NCBI GenBank assembly: GCA_001464385.1
Contig: LNFB01000212.1
Location: 1 to 64,000 of the forward strand
DNA from: Deltaproteobacteria bacterium Ga0077550
GTDB taxonomy: Bacteria; Myxococcota_A; Polyangia; Nannocystales; Nannocystaceae
Length of the DNA: 64,000 nucleotides
Reading direction: 5' to 3'
The notes beneath the pieces were generated by a model, which made no database searches, was not told the origin of the DNA, and saw nothing but the letters and a program-made list of their open reading frames with translations. This document shows, one piece after another, positions 16,756 through 25,593 of this stretch (positions are counted from its first letter, which is position 1; each line of letters starts with the position of its first letter). Made by a program: the position numbers and the translations under genes.

Positions 16756-19700
16756 GTGAGCTACGAACCGCGTGCAGCGTTCGCGGGGCAGATCGCCGAG
16801 GTCTCGGTGGTCGAGCTCCTCCAGACGATTCTGCAGGGCGGGCACACCGGCGTCGCGCGCTTCGAGACCCCCGTCGGCGCCGCGACCCTCTGGTTCCGCG
16901 AGGGCGCGCTCGTCGACGCGGACATGGGGCGCCATCACATGGAGGGCGCCGTGGCGCGCCTGCTCGCCCTCGAGAGCGGCACCTTCGAGGTCGAGTTCAA
17001 GCCGATCACGCGTCGGCAGGTGATCACCGCGACCACGGCCGAGATGATCGCCTCGGCGCCGCCCCGCGCGGGGACGCCGATCGCGGTGCCGCAGGACGAC
17101 AACGACGTCTCGAAGAAGCGATCGCGGCGGGCCGGCGTGTCCTGGCACCCGACCGGCGGCGGTCGACCGCGCGCCGAGCCCAGCGGGCCCGTCGCCACGG
17201 TGCGCGCCCCGACCGATCGTCCGGCCACGCCGCCGCCCCTCCCCGCGACCCCGGTGGTCCCGCTCCCCGCAGGGGTCTCGGTGACCGTGGTCCCGACCAC
17301 CGCGCCCGTGGCGGCGGTGCCCGTGGCGACGACCGTGCCCGCGCCGTCCCGGCCCCCGATCCCGGCACCCGCTCCGGCCCCCGCTCCGGTGCCCCCGCGG
17401 GCAGCGACGCCGGCGTCGACCTCGGCGCGGACGCCCGTCTCCGCGCACGCGCCGACCGCCGCGGCGATCCCCGCCGCGCCCCCGCCCCTGGGCGAGCCGA
17501 TGCCGACGCCGCGACCGGTCCCCGCGGCCGCGGCCCCGAGCTCCCCGACCCCGGCGCCGATGGACTCGTCCCCGCGTCGCACGGTGCTCGGCGTGCCGAT
17601 GGCCGGCCAGATCGAGCCGCCGCGCCAGGTCCTCAGCCCCAACGAAGAGGACCGGACGCTGATGCGGCCGGGCCCGCAGGCGCCCACGATGTTCGTGCCC
17701 CCGCCCGGCCCGACCGAGGTCCCGACGGGATCGAGCCTGCAGCTCGAGCCCCGGCCCGCGCAGTGGGGCACCGACAGCATGCCGGCGGTGGCGGACCCAC
17801 CCCGCGGCTCGACGATCATGGTCCCCGTGGCCCCGCCGGCGACGCCGCCCCCGGCGGCCCCGGTCCCGACACCGCCCGTCGCGGCCGCCCCGGCTGCGCC
17901 CGCGCCGTCCGGCACCGCGATCGCGAGCGGACGTCGCCCCGCGGCGAGCGGCGAGTTCGAGCCCGCCGAGCCGACGGTCCTGGCCCGCGCGCCCGGCTGG
18001 ACGCCCGTCGGCCTGCCGCCACCGCCCGCCAACTCCGGGCAGACCGTCGTCGTGAGCCCGGAGGTCGGCCCCTCGCAGACGATGACCGCCGGCTCGATCC
18101 GCCGCCCGACGCCGGCCGTCGCCGCGCGCCCCGGCGGTGCCCGTCGCGGGGAGGACCGCGCGGCCGCGGTGGCCGGCGCGATCGGCATGGGCATCCCGCC
18201 GATCGATCGCCGCCCCGTCGCTGACGGCGCGCGCCTCGATCAACAGGTCGAGGCCGCGGGCGCCGCGGGGCTCACCGGCGCGTCGGCCCCCGCCGTCGTC
18301 GGCCGCTACGAGGTGTTGCTCCGCATCGCCCGCGGCGGCATGGGCACGGTCTACCTCGCGCGCGTCACCGGCGAGGGTGGGTTCCGGCGGCTGTTCGCGC
18401 TCAAGGTCGTCCGCGACCACCTGAGCCAGAACGACGAGTACGTGCGGATGCTGCTGCAGGAGGCGCGCATCGCCTCGCGCCTGCACCACCCCAACGTCGT
18501 CGGCATCGTCGACATCGGCACGCTCGCGAACCAGCACTACCTGGTGATGGACTACGTCGAGGGCTGCACGTTCTCGGAGCTGCTCAAGGTCCATCGCCGC
18601 ACCCGCCCTCCGCACCTGGTCGTGCCCATCGTCCTCGACGCGCTCATGGGCCTGCACGCCGCGCACACGCTCGTCGACGACGACGGCTCGCCGCTCACCC
18701 TGGTGCACTGCGATTTCTCGCCGCAGAACATGCTGGTCGGCACCAACGGCGTCTGTCGCATCACCGACTTCGGCATCGCGAAGGCGACCAACGTCATCAA
18801 CGAGCGCCCGAGCATCACCCGCGGCAAGCCGGCGTACGTGTCGCCCGAGCAGGTCGTCGGCCGCCCGCTCGATCACCGCTCCGACATCTTCTCGGCCGGC
18901 GTCGTGCTGTGGAACGCGCTCACCGGCGAGCAGCTCTTCAGCGGGGACACCCCCGAGCAGACCCTGCAGTCCGTGCTCAACCGCCCGGTCGTACCGCCGT
19001 CGACGGTGGGCCTGCGGCCGCCGAGCTGCTTCGATCGCGTGTGCCTGCGCGCGCTCGAGCGCGACCCTTCGCGGCGCTATCAGTCGGCCGAGCAGATGCT
19101 CATCGACCTGCGCCGCATCGCGATCGCCGAGGACTTCCTCGCGCCCTCGTCGGACGTCGGTCGGTGGGTGACCGAGACCTTCGGTCGTCAGCTCGAGCTG
19201 CGCCGCCAGGCCGCCGGCATCTCGCGCGGCCTCAGCAGCGACAGCCAGCCGATCAGCGTGCCGGAGCTCGGCCTCGGCGAGGCCGAGATGACCTCGGAGA
19301 CCCGCACGTTGCCCGCCGACTACGGCGCCACCCCGGTCGAGAGCCACGCGTCGAAGACCACGCTGCTGCGCTCCGACGTCATCCCGGTGGTGAACCCGCC
19401 CGCGCCCGCGCTCGAGCCCGAGGGCCCCGCGATCGGCAAGGCGCTCGTCGTGATCGTCGCGGTGGCCGCGGCCACGATCGCGATCGCGATCGCGATCCTG
19501 CGACCGGAGTGGATCCAGGGGACCACGACCGATGCCCCGGCGCTCCCGCTGGACGCCGCCGCGGGGGACACCGACGGCGCCGACCCCAAGGCCGATCCGT
19601 CGCGCAAGCCGGACACCAAGGGCGGAGATGCGAAGGCCGGCGATGCCAAGGCCGGCGACACGAAGGCCGACGATGCCAAGGCCGACGATGCCAAGGTCGG

Positions 19701-19959
19701 CGATGCCAAGGCCGACGATGCCAAGGCCGGCGACGCCAAGGCCGGCGCCCCGACGGCGACGGACGCCAAGGCCAGCGGCGCCACGCCGCCACCGCCCGAG
19801 GTCACGCCGCCCGCGGGCGACGCGACTGCCAAGCCGAAGAAGCCGAAGAAGCCGAAGAAGCCCGAGCCCGCCGCGGAGCCCAAGGCCGAGCCGCCGGCGG
19901 TCTTCGAGGTCCCGCCGCCGCCCGACCCGGGCGAGGTCCTCGACGGCCCACCCGGCTGA
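16756..19959 (+). CDS. Membrane Ser/Thr protein kinase with N-terminal DUF4388-type domain
   Basis: A 1067-residue protein. Residues 1-100 resemble the DUF4388/PATAN domain (AGQIAEVSVVELLQTILQGG, LWFREGALVDADMG). Residues ~100-510 are a Pro/Ala/Thr linker, and ~514-790 a Hanks-type kinase domain: IARGGMGTVYLAR (Gly loop), ALKVV (Lys), HCDFSPQN (catalytic loop), DFGIAKA and SPEQVVGRPLDHRSDIFSAG. A membrane helix follows (~894-915, VVIVAVAAATIAIAIAI), then a GDAKAGDTKADDAK repeat tail and Lys/Pro-rich end, predicted outside the membrane. The usual HRD is HCD, so it is a non-RD kinase that may not need activation-loop phosphorylation. Start GTG 16756 has AAGAGGA upstream. It is convergent, by 3 bp, with the sugar transferase. 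Confidence 0.92.
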   Translation: MSYEPRAAFAGQIAEVSVVELLQTILQGGHTGVARFETPVGAATLWFREGALVDADMGRHHMEGAVARLLALESGTFEVEFKPITRRQVITATTAEMIASAPPRAGTPIAVPQDDNDVSKKRSRRAGVSWHPTGGGRPRAEPSGPVATVRAPTDRPATPPPLPATPVVPLPAGVSVTVVPTTAPVAAVPVATTVPAPSRPPIPAPAPAPAPVPPRAATPASTSARTPVSAHAPTAAAIPAAPPPLGEPMPTPRPVPAAAAPSSPTPAPMDSSPRRTVLGVPMAGQIEPPRQVLSPNEEDRTLMRPGPQAPTMFVPPPGPTEVPTGSSLQLEPRPAQWGTDSMPAVADPPRGSTIMVPVAPPATPPPAAPVPTPPVAAAPAAPAPSGTAIASGRRPAASGEFEPAEPTVLARAPGWTPVGLPPPPANSGQTVVVSPEVGPSQTMTAGSIRRPTPAVAARPGGARRGEDRAAAVAGAIGMGIPPIDRRPVADGARLDQQVEAAGAAGLTGASAPAVVGRYEVLLRIARGGMGTVYLARVTGEGGFRRLFALKVVRDHLSQNDEYVRMLLQEARIASRLHHPNVVGIVDIGTLANQHYLVMDYVEGCTFSELLKVHRRTRPPHLVVPIVLDALMGLHAAHTLVDDDGSPLTLVHCDFSPQNMLVGTNGVCRITDFGIAKATNVINERPSITRGKPAYVSPEQVVGRPLDHRSDIFSAGVVLWNALTGEQLFSGDTPEQTLQSVLNRPVVPPSTVGLRPPSCFDRVCLRALERDPSRRYQSAEQMLIDLRRIAIAEDFLAPSSDVGRWVTETFGRQLELRRQAAGISRGLSSDSQPISVPELGLGEAEMTSETRTLPADYGATPVESHASKTTLLRSDVIPVVNPPAPALEPEGPAIGKALVVIVAVAAATIAIAIAILRPEWIQGTTTDAPALPLDAAAGDTDGADPKADPSRKPDTKGGDAKAGDAKAGDTKADDAKADDAKVGDAKADDAKAGDAKAGAPTATDAKASGATPPPPEVTPPAGDATAKPKKPKKPKKPEPAAEPKAEPPAVFEVPPPPDPGEVLDGPPG
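19621..19746. repeat. In-frame GDAKA/DDAKA repeats in the kinase tail
   Basis: About eight copies of an imperfect 15-bp unit around GGCGATGCCAAGGCC encode alternating GDAKA, GDTKA and DDAKA. The period is a multiple of three and the reading frame is kept. Confidence 0.8.
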
Positions 19960-19962
19960 TCC

Positions 19963-21420
19963 TCAGCTCGCGCCCTTGTGGAACAGCACGACGGGGATCG
20001 TCTTGAGGATGATCTTGATGTCGAGCCACAGCGACCACGTGTCGATGTAGCGCAGGTCGAGCTGCATCCACTCGTCGAAGTCGACCTGGTTGCGGCCGGA
20101 CACCTGCCACAGGCCGGTGAGGCCCGGCTTCACCGAGAGCCGCCGCCGCTGCCACGCCTCGTACTGCTCGACCTCGGACGGGAGCGGCGGCCGCGGCCCG
20201 ACGAGGCTCATGTCGCCGACCAGCACGTTGAACAGCTGCGGCAGCTCGTCGATGCTGGTCTTGCGGATGAAGCGACCGACCTTGGTGATCCGGGGGTCGT
20301 GCTTGATCTTGAACACGGGCCCGCCCATCTCGTTGAGGTGCTCGAGCTTCGCGCGCAGCTTCTCCGCGTCGACCACCATCGAGCGGAACTTGTACATCGT
20401 GAACTTGCGACCGTTCCGGCCCGCGCGGACCTGGCCGAAGAACACCGGCCCCTCGGAGGTCACCTTCACCGCGATCGCCGTCGCGATCATGATCGGCGCG
20501 GCGAGCAGCAGGCCGATCGAGCAGCCGACGATGTCGAGGATGCGCTTGACGGCGAGCCGCGCCTCGTCGGTCGGCACGCGCCGCAGCCCGAGCATCGGGT
20601 AGTCGAAGCCCGAGACGTTCGCGACCTCGACCGTGCCCGACGAGGGGTACTGCGGCGGCAACGACAGCAGGACGTCCACGCCGCGCTCGTCGCACGCCGC
20701 GATCGCGTCCTTGAAGATCTCCGGCTGCTTGCCCTGGACGGCGAACACGACCTCGTCCACCGGCTGCCGGTCGAGCAGCCCCGCGAGGCTGCCGACGAAG
20801 CCGAGCTGCGGGCGCGCCCGCGGGTCGGGGGCCTCGCCGGGCAGCTGCACGAAGCCGACGACCGACACGGCCCACGGTGAGTGCCGGCGCAGCGCCTCGG
20901 AGAAGGCCACCGCGGTCTCGCCGGTGCCGACGATCACCACGCGGTGCCCGTCGCCCCGACGGTGCCGCAGCAGCTTCGAGGTCTCGACCAGCGCGACGCG
21001 GCCCAGGAGCAGCGCGAGGAACTGCGCCACGCCGAACATCACGACGAAGCTGCGCGCGACGAACTGCAGCCGGAACAGGAACATCGCCAGGATGAACAGC
21101 AGCAGGCCGATGAGCGTGGCCTTGAGGTAGCGGAACGCGGCGGTCGTGTAGCGCAGCCGGAGATCGCCGCTGCGGGCGTAGTAGAACGACAGCCCCCAGA
21201 TGGGCACCAGGCCGATGATCAGCCACTGGTACTGCGAGGCGTCGATGCCCGGCGGCACGCCACCGACCGACGCGAAGATGCTGGTGATGATGTCGAGCCG
21301 GGCCTCGCTGCGCGCGAGCCAGTCACGCACGAACAGCGCGGCGAAGAAGGCCGCGGCGCTGACCAAGACGTCGTATGCGGAGACGATCCTTCGCAGGAAG
21401 GCGGAGCGTTTGCGCCACAT
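19963..21420 (-). CDS. Polyprenyl-phosphate sugar-1-phosphate transferase (WbaP/EpsZ type) starting exopolysaccharide
   Basis: 485 residues from ATG 21420. Four to five N-terminal membrane helices (SAYDVLVSAAAFFAALF, WLIIGLVPIWGLSFYY, LLLFILAMFLF) precede a CoA-binding-like cytoplasmic domain (VVIVGTGETAVAFSEAL). Then comes the bacterial sugar transferase domain: AVKRILDIVGCSIGLLLA, FFGQVRAGRNGRKFTMYKFRSM, DELPQLFNVLVGDMSLVGPRP and RYIDTWSLWLDIKIILKT. It transfers a hexose-1-phosphate to undecaprenyl phosphate at the inner membrane, the first step of Wzx/Wzy polysaccharide assembly. The frame extends to 23403, but that part is antisense to the FHA-Wzz gene. It is divergent from that gene across a 246-bp region with a perfect inverted repeat. 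Confidence 0.92.
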   Translation of the reverse strand: MWRKRSAFLRRIVSAYDVLVSAAAFFAALFVRDWLARSEARLDIITSIFASVGGVPPGIDASQYQWLIIGLVPIWGLSFYYARSGDLRLRYTTAAFRYLKATLIGLLLFILAMFLFRLQFVARSFVVMFGVAQFLALLLGRVALVETSKLLRHRRGDGHRVVIVGTGETAVAFSEALRRHSPWAVSVVGFVQLPGEAPDPRARPQLGFVGSLAGLLDRQPVDEVVFAVQGKQPEIFKDAIAACDERGVDVLLSLPPQYPSSGTVEVANVSGFDYPMLGLRRVPTDEARLAVKRILDIVGCSIGLLLAAPIMIATAIAVKVTSEGPVFFGQVRAGRNGRKFTMYKFRSMVVDAEKLRAKLEHLNEMGGPVFKIKHDPRITKVGRFIRKTSIDELPQLFNVLVGDMSLVGPRPPLPSEVEQYEAWQRRRLSVKPGLTGLWQVSGRNQVDFDEWMQLDLRYIDTWSLWLDIKIILKTIPVVLFHKGAS

Positions 21421-21503
21421 CGTTGGGGTCGACGGGGCGTCACCGGCCCCGTCTCGTCGCCGGATGGTGTCACCTTTCTCGCCGACGCGGAAAGTCGCTC
21501 CTT

Positions 21504-21521
21504 CGGCTCGAAATCGAGCCG
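21504..21521. promoter_or_regulatory. 18-bp perfect inverted repeat between divergent polysaccharide genes (possible operator)
   Basis: CGGCTCGA-AA-TCGAGCCG has 8-bp arms and a 2-bp centre. It lies 84 bp before the sugar transferase start and 146 bp before the FHA-Wzz start, as expected for a dimeric regulator site serving both genes. No regulator gene is adjacent. Confidence 0.4.
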
Positions 21522-21666
21522 TACCCGCACGAACGGCGTTCCTGTCGGGGTGTCCTCCCGACCGCGTCCTCCCGATGGGCGCGAGCGGCGGCGGCGGCAA
21601 CCCTCCGCGCAGCGACCGCGAGGCCGGTGGCGGACGCCGAGCGTTCGCACTACGATAGGGCACCCA

Positions 21667-23640
21667 ATGGACGGAAACCGAACGGTTCGCACGGTCGTCC
21701 CTGGCGCAGTCATCACTGGCCGCACGATCGCGCCCGGAGAGCCCGGCCTCGACAAGATGCTCGAGGTCGTGGGCTCCAGCCCCGATCCCCTGACGCCGCA
21801 GGCGTTCCTGCTGGTGCTCACCGGTGCCGAGCCCGGCCGACTCTTCGAGCTGTCGCGCCCCGAGCTCGTGATCGGCCGATCGAAGTACGCCGACATCCGC
21901 ATCAACGAGCGCGCGCTCTCGCAGCAGCACGCGAAGCTCGCGCGATGGGGCGACCACCACCGGCTGTACGATCTCGGCTCGACCAACGGCACGTTCGTCA
22001 ACGATCAGCGCATCACCGAGGTCGACCTCCAGCCGGGCGACACGATCCGCACCGGCGAGACCGTGTTCTCGTACATGGCCGGCTCGATGCAGACCGCCGC
22101 GCCGGACTCGACGATGATCGCCCCGGGCAACGCCGCCCGCGTGCGCACGCCGAACCCGGCCGCGATGGTGCCGGTGGCCCGCCCGCCGACGATCCCGCCG
22201 CCCGGCGGCACCGCGCTGGCCCGCCGCGATCCCGCCACCGGGCTCGTCACCGCGGTGCCCACCGGGCGCGTGTTCGAGGTCCCGCTGCCGCGCACCCGCG
22301 AGGAGGAGCCCGATCTGCTCGGGCACGTCCTGCGGCTGTTCGCGTTCCTCAACCGCTACTGGCTCTCGCTGGTCATCTGCACGGTGTTGGGCGGCTTCGC
22401 GGGCGCCGCTTGGTACAAGTACAACAAGCCGCGCGTGAAGGCCGAGTTCGAGCTGTTGCTGGTGCCCCAGGCCACCGACAACCCGCTCGAGAACGGCCAC
22501 CGCATGAGCTTCGAGTTCTTCCGCTCGGCGCAGCGAAACTTCGTGCGCCCGGGGCTCGTGCTCGAGACCCTGCGCGAGCTCGGCGACACCGACGTGCCCG
22601 AGTCGCAGCTGCGCGACTACGCCGGCCGCCTCGAGTTCAACCGCGTCTCCGAGTACTCGTACACGGGCGCCTTCGAGGCCGCGACCGAGGAGGAGGCGAC
22701 GTCCTACCTCGACACCCACCTGCGGCTCTACCTGCAGACCGAGGTCGATCGCACGATCAAGGTCCTGCTGCTCGAGGTCGAGACGATCGAGCAACGCCTC
22801 CGCGAGACGGACGAGACCCTCACCGCGACCGAACAGGCCGTGCTCGCGTTCCGCCGCGAGCACACCGACGGCCTGCCCGAGCAGGGCCAGGAGTTCTACT
22901 CCAACCTCATCGCCCTCGGCACCGAGCGCGGACGGGCGGCCTCCGAGGTCGCCCGCGCGGCCACCGAGCTGCGCCTCAGCCGGCAGCGGGTGAAGAGCGA
23001 GTCGCCCATCATCGAGAACCGCCTCGAGGAGGCCCGGCCGTACGAGACGACGATCACCGACCTGAAGCGCCAGCTCGCCGAGGCCAAGGCCGCGGGCAAG
23101 GGCAACATGCACCCGGACGTGATCGCGCTGAAGAACCACCTCAAGCAGATCGAGGACATGCGCGACGACGTCCTCGCCCATGGCGGCTCGGCCGAGAAGG
23201 TCGTGCGGGCCAAGAACCCGCTGTACAAGGACCTCCGCCTGAACGCCGACGCGGCCGAGGCCGCCCACGCGATCGCCCAGGCCGAGCTGGCGCGCCTGAC
23301 CAACGACTACGAGCGGACCAAGGCCATCACCGCCAAGCTGCCCGAGCTGCAGGCCGAGTACGACGAGCTGCTGCGCTCGTACGACTCGACGAAGAAGATC
23401 CACGGCAACCTCTTCGAGAAGCTGAACGCCAGCCGCACCCAGCTCGACATCGAGCGGGCGAACGTCGCGAGCCGCTTCGACATCGTGTCGCCGCCGAGCG
23501 TGAAGCCGATGCCGTGGGTCAAGCTGATGGCGATGCGCCTCGGCATCGGGCTCGCTGGCGGCCTGTTCTTCGGGCTGTTCCTGGCGTTCTCCCGCGAGCT
23601 GCGTCGGGTCATCTCGGCGCGCCTCGCCGCGCGCCGCTAA
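21667..23640 (+). CDS. FHA domain fused to a Wzz-type polysaccharide chain-length / co-polymerase protein
   Basis: 657 residues from ATG 21667. Residues ~45-138 form an FHA domain: VIGRSKYADIRI (Gly70-Arg71), LSQQHAK (Ser85, His88) and DLGSTNGTFV (Asn107-Gly-Thr109), the phospho-threonine binding residues. A linker with several Thr/Pro leads to membrane helix 1 (~231-252, WLSLVICTVLGGFAGAAW), a ~370-residue periplasmic part with long coiled coils, a Pro-rich SPPSVKPMPW motif, and helix 2 (~620-641). This is Wzz/Wzc topology, with FHA and C-terminus in the cytoplasm. No tyrosine kinase domain is attached, unlike Wzc. It probably sets polysaccharide chain length and couples to export. Divergent from the initiating transferase. 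Confidence 0.9.
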   Translation: MDGNRTVRTVVPGAVITGRTIAPGEPGLDKMLEVVGSSPDPLTPQAFLLVLTGAEPGRLFELSRPELVIGRSKYADIRINERALSQQHAKLARWGDHHRLYDLGSTNGTFVNDQRITEVDLQPGDTIRTGETVFSYMAGSMQTAAPDSTMIAPGNAARVRTPNPAAMVPVARPPTIPPPGGTALARRDPATGLVTAVPTGRVFEVPLPRTREEEPDLLGHVLRLFAFLNRYWLSLVICTVLGGFAGAAWYKYNKPRVKAEFELLLVPQATDNPLENGHRMSFEFFRSAQRNFVRPGLVLETLRELGDTDVPESQLRDYAGRLEFNRVSEYSYTGAFEAATEEEATSYLDTHLRLYLQTEVDRTIKVLLLEVETIEQRLRETDETLTATEQAVLAFRREHTDGLPEQGQEFYSNLIALGTERGRAASEVARAATELRLSRQRVKSESPIIENRLEEARPYETTITDLKRQLAEAKAAGKGNMHPDVIALKNHLKQIEDMRDDVLAHGGSAEKVVRAKNPLYKDLRLNADAAEAAHAIAQAELARLTNDYERTKAITAKLPELQAEYDELLRSYDSTKKIHGNLFEKLNASRTQLDIERANVASRFDIVSPPSVKPMPWVKLMAMRLGIGLAGGLFFGLFLAFSRELRRVISARLAARR

Positions 23641-23668
23641 AGCCGAGCCTCACGGGCCGGCGGGGAGC

Positions 23669-24931
23669 TCAGCTCCCGGCGCGACGGCTCGTGATCTCGC
23701 GCCGGCCACGGGCCGTGCCCCCCGAGATGCGGAAGGCGACGTAGCCCCACGCCTCGTAGCGCGTCGTGGAGAAGCTCTCCGACGCCAGGTGCGGCGCGCG
23801 GATGCTGACCCGCGTGCCGAACTCGACCTGCTTGGTGTCGTCGATCGCGTAGATGACCGGCGTCGTCAGGTTCGCGAGGGTCTCGGGGATGTTGAGCGCG
23901 TCCCGGGTGTCGATCGGCTCGCGCGTCGCCGCGGTCACGAACGTCGCGTTGATCCCGACGGCCCAGCGCGGCGGCAGGGCCAGGAACGTCGACGCGTTCA
24001 GGCTCGAGCGGTAGAGCAGTCGCCCCGAGGCCGCGTCGAAGATGCCGAACATCCCCGCCGCGATCGCCCCGTCGAGGGTGTAGTGCGTCCGCGCGCGCAG
24101 CCGGCCGTCGATGCCGATGCTCCCGACCGGGAACGCCGCGCCTGCGCTGTCCGTGGGGTCGTCCTGCCGCGCGACCACGCGGCTCACGAACACCCCCGCG
24201 TCCATGTTGAGCCGGAGGTTGCGCCGCAGCTGGTGGGCCCATCCAGCGCGCGCGTCCACCGAGAGGAACACCGCGCCCGGATCGAAGTCCGTCGTGGACG
24301 TCACCACGGTGAGCTGCACGCCGTCGCGTGGGCCGAGCTGGTGGGCCGGCGCGAGCGTGAGGCTGCCGTAGTTGCGCGACGGGGTCGTGCGCACGCCGTC
24401 GTCGCCGAGGATCGGCCGCTGCGTGCCGCCGGCGAAGCGGATGTCGAGGCTGGTGAGCCGCGTCAGCGCCCCACGGAACCCGACCGCGCCGTCGAAGATC
24501 GCGACCGAGAGCACCGTCGCATTGGGCACCCGCGTCTGCCCCGTCGAGAACGCGAGCCCGGTGGCGCTGTAGTCGAGCTCGCCGTAGCGCCCCGCGGCGC
24601 TGCTGCTGAGCTGCCAGTTGCGGTTGATCGCCCGGCCGTACGCCAGCTCGCCGTTGTGGAAGAACAGCGGCCGCTGCAGCGACAGCTGGTTGGGCAGGCG
24701 CAGGAACATGCGCGGCGAGTACGTCAGCGAGAGGACGCCCCGATGCCGCCGCTGCCGTCGGCGCAGATCGACGTTGGGCGTCACCACGAGGGCGAACGCG
24801 GGGCTCGAGGAGGACGTCGGGGTGATCGGCGCCCAACCCCCGCGGACCTCCGTCGACACGCCGCCGCCGACGTCGGTCCGCGCCGCCGACGGATCGATGA
24901 GCAGCACCGCGAGGATGAGCGACCCGAGCAT
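23669..24931 (-). CDS. Outer-membrane beta-barrel-like protein of the polysaccharide locus
   Basis: A 420-residue protein with a short N-terminal hydrophobic segment (MLGSLILAVLLIDPSAA) fitting a signal peptide. Many alternating hydrophobic/polar strands follow, rich in Thr, Ser, Arg and aromatic residues (RGVLSLTYSPRMFLRL, FGTRVSIRAPHL, YEAWGYVAFRISGG). This pattern fits an outer-membrane barrel like those often found between polysaccharide export genes in myxobacteria. It ends 26 bp past the FHA-Wzz stop on the opposite strand and follows the Wza-like gene by 12 bp in the same direction. Specific role unknown; it might help the short Wza-like protein form the outer-membrane exit. Confidence 0.7.
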   Translation of the reverse strand: MLGSLILAVLLIDPSAARTDVGGGVSTEVRGGWAPITPTSSSSPAFALVVTPNVDLRRRQRRHRGVLSLTYSPRMFLRLPNQLSLQRPLFFHNGELAYGRAINRNWQLSSSAAGRYGELDYSATGLAFSTGQTRVPNATVLSVAIFDGAVGFRGALTRLTSLDIRFAGGTQRPILGDDGVRTTPSRNYGSLTLAPAHQLGPRDGVQLTVVTSTTDFDPGAVFLSVDARAGWAHQLRRNLRLNMDAGVFVSRVVARQDDPTDSAGAAFPVGSIGIDGRLRARTHYTLDGAIAAGMFGIFDAASGRLLYRSSLNASTFLALPPRWAVGINATFVTAATREPIDTRDALNIPETLANLTTPVIYAIDDTKQVEFGTRVSIRAPHLASESFSTTRYEAWGYVAFRISGGTARGRREITSRRAGS

Positions 24932-24943
24932 CGTCGTGGGCGC

Positions 24944-25543
24944 CTACTCGACGACGACCACGTCACCGTCGCGCAGCTCGAAGTCGGCGCTGCGCTCGAC
25001 GCCGCCGGTGAGGTCGGCGTAGCGGAAGCGGATGCGCTCGCGCTTGGGATACTTGCGCACGACGTAGATGCCCAGGGGGTCGGCGAACTCGGTCAGACCG
25101 CCGGCGAGCGCGAGCGCGTTGAGGATGCCCTCGCCGTGGTTGATGTCGAAGCGGCCGGGGCCCGCGACCTCGCCGAGCACCGTCACCACGGGCAGCCGGG
25201 GGTTCACCACCGACACGCGCGCGTCGGGGTTCACCACGATGCCGTTGAGCCGCGCGTTCAGCTTGCGCGCGGCGGCGTCGGGGGTGAGACCCTCGACCTC
25301 GAAGGGCCCGACCAGCGGCAGCACGATCGCCCCGTCGGCGCCGACCTCGAAGGGCGCCGCGGCGCGGAGCTCCTCCATGCGCGGCACCGTCACCGAGATC
25401 GTGTCGCCGGGTCGCAGCGGCAGCGTGCCGACCGGCACCTCGGTGCGCGGCACGTCGCTCGCCCACACGTACGGGTGGCGGGGCTTGCAGCCCGCCGCGA
25501 CCAGGAGACACAGCGCGATCGAGAACGTCCTGCGGAACGACAC
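24944..25543 (-). CDS. Wza-type polysaccharide export lipoprotein (short form)
   Basis: 199 residues from GTG 25543. The signal peptide ends at a lipobox (LVAAGC, Cys19). Then come the polysaccharide export domain (LRPGDTISVTVPRMEEL, IVLPLVGPFEVEGLTPDAAA, LNGIVVNPDARVSVV) and one SLBB-like repeat (VTVLGEVAGPGRFDINHGEG). It lacks the C-terminal transmembrane helix of E. coli Wza, so outer-membrane passage probably needs a partner barrel, maybe the next gene. The frame is open to 26035, but that part is antisense to the GT2 gene. It lies 50 bp after the glycosyltransferase gene. Confidence 0.88.
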   Translation of the reverse strand: MSFRRTFSIALCLLVAAGCKPRHPYVWASDVPRTEVPVGTLPLRPGDTISVTVPRMEELRAAAPFEVGADGAIVLPLVGPFEVEGLTPDAAARKLNARLNGIVVNPDARVSVVNPRLPVVTVLGEVAGPGRFDINHGEGILNALALAGGLTEFADPLGIYVVRKYPKRERIRFRYADLTGGVERSADFELRDGDVVVVE

Positions 25544-25593
25544 GGCCGCGCGATGATAGCCCAGGTCCCGCGGGCGAAGCGTGACGGATCGCG

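Noticed and set aside
15445-19347. A 1300-codon minus-strand frame
   Set aside because: It is antisense to the GalE-like and kinase genes and shows no domain.
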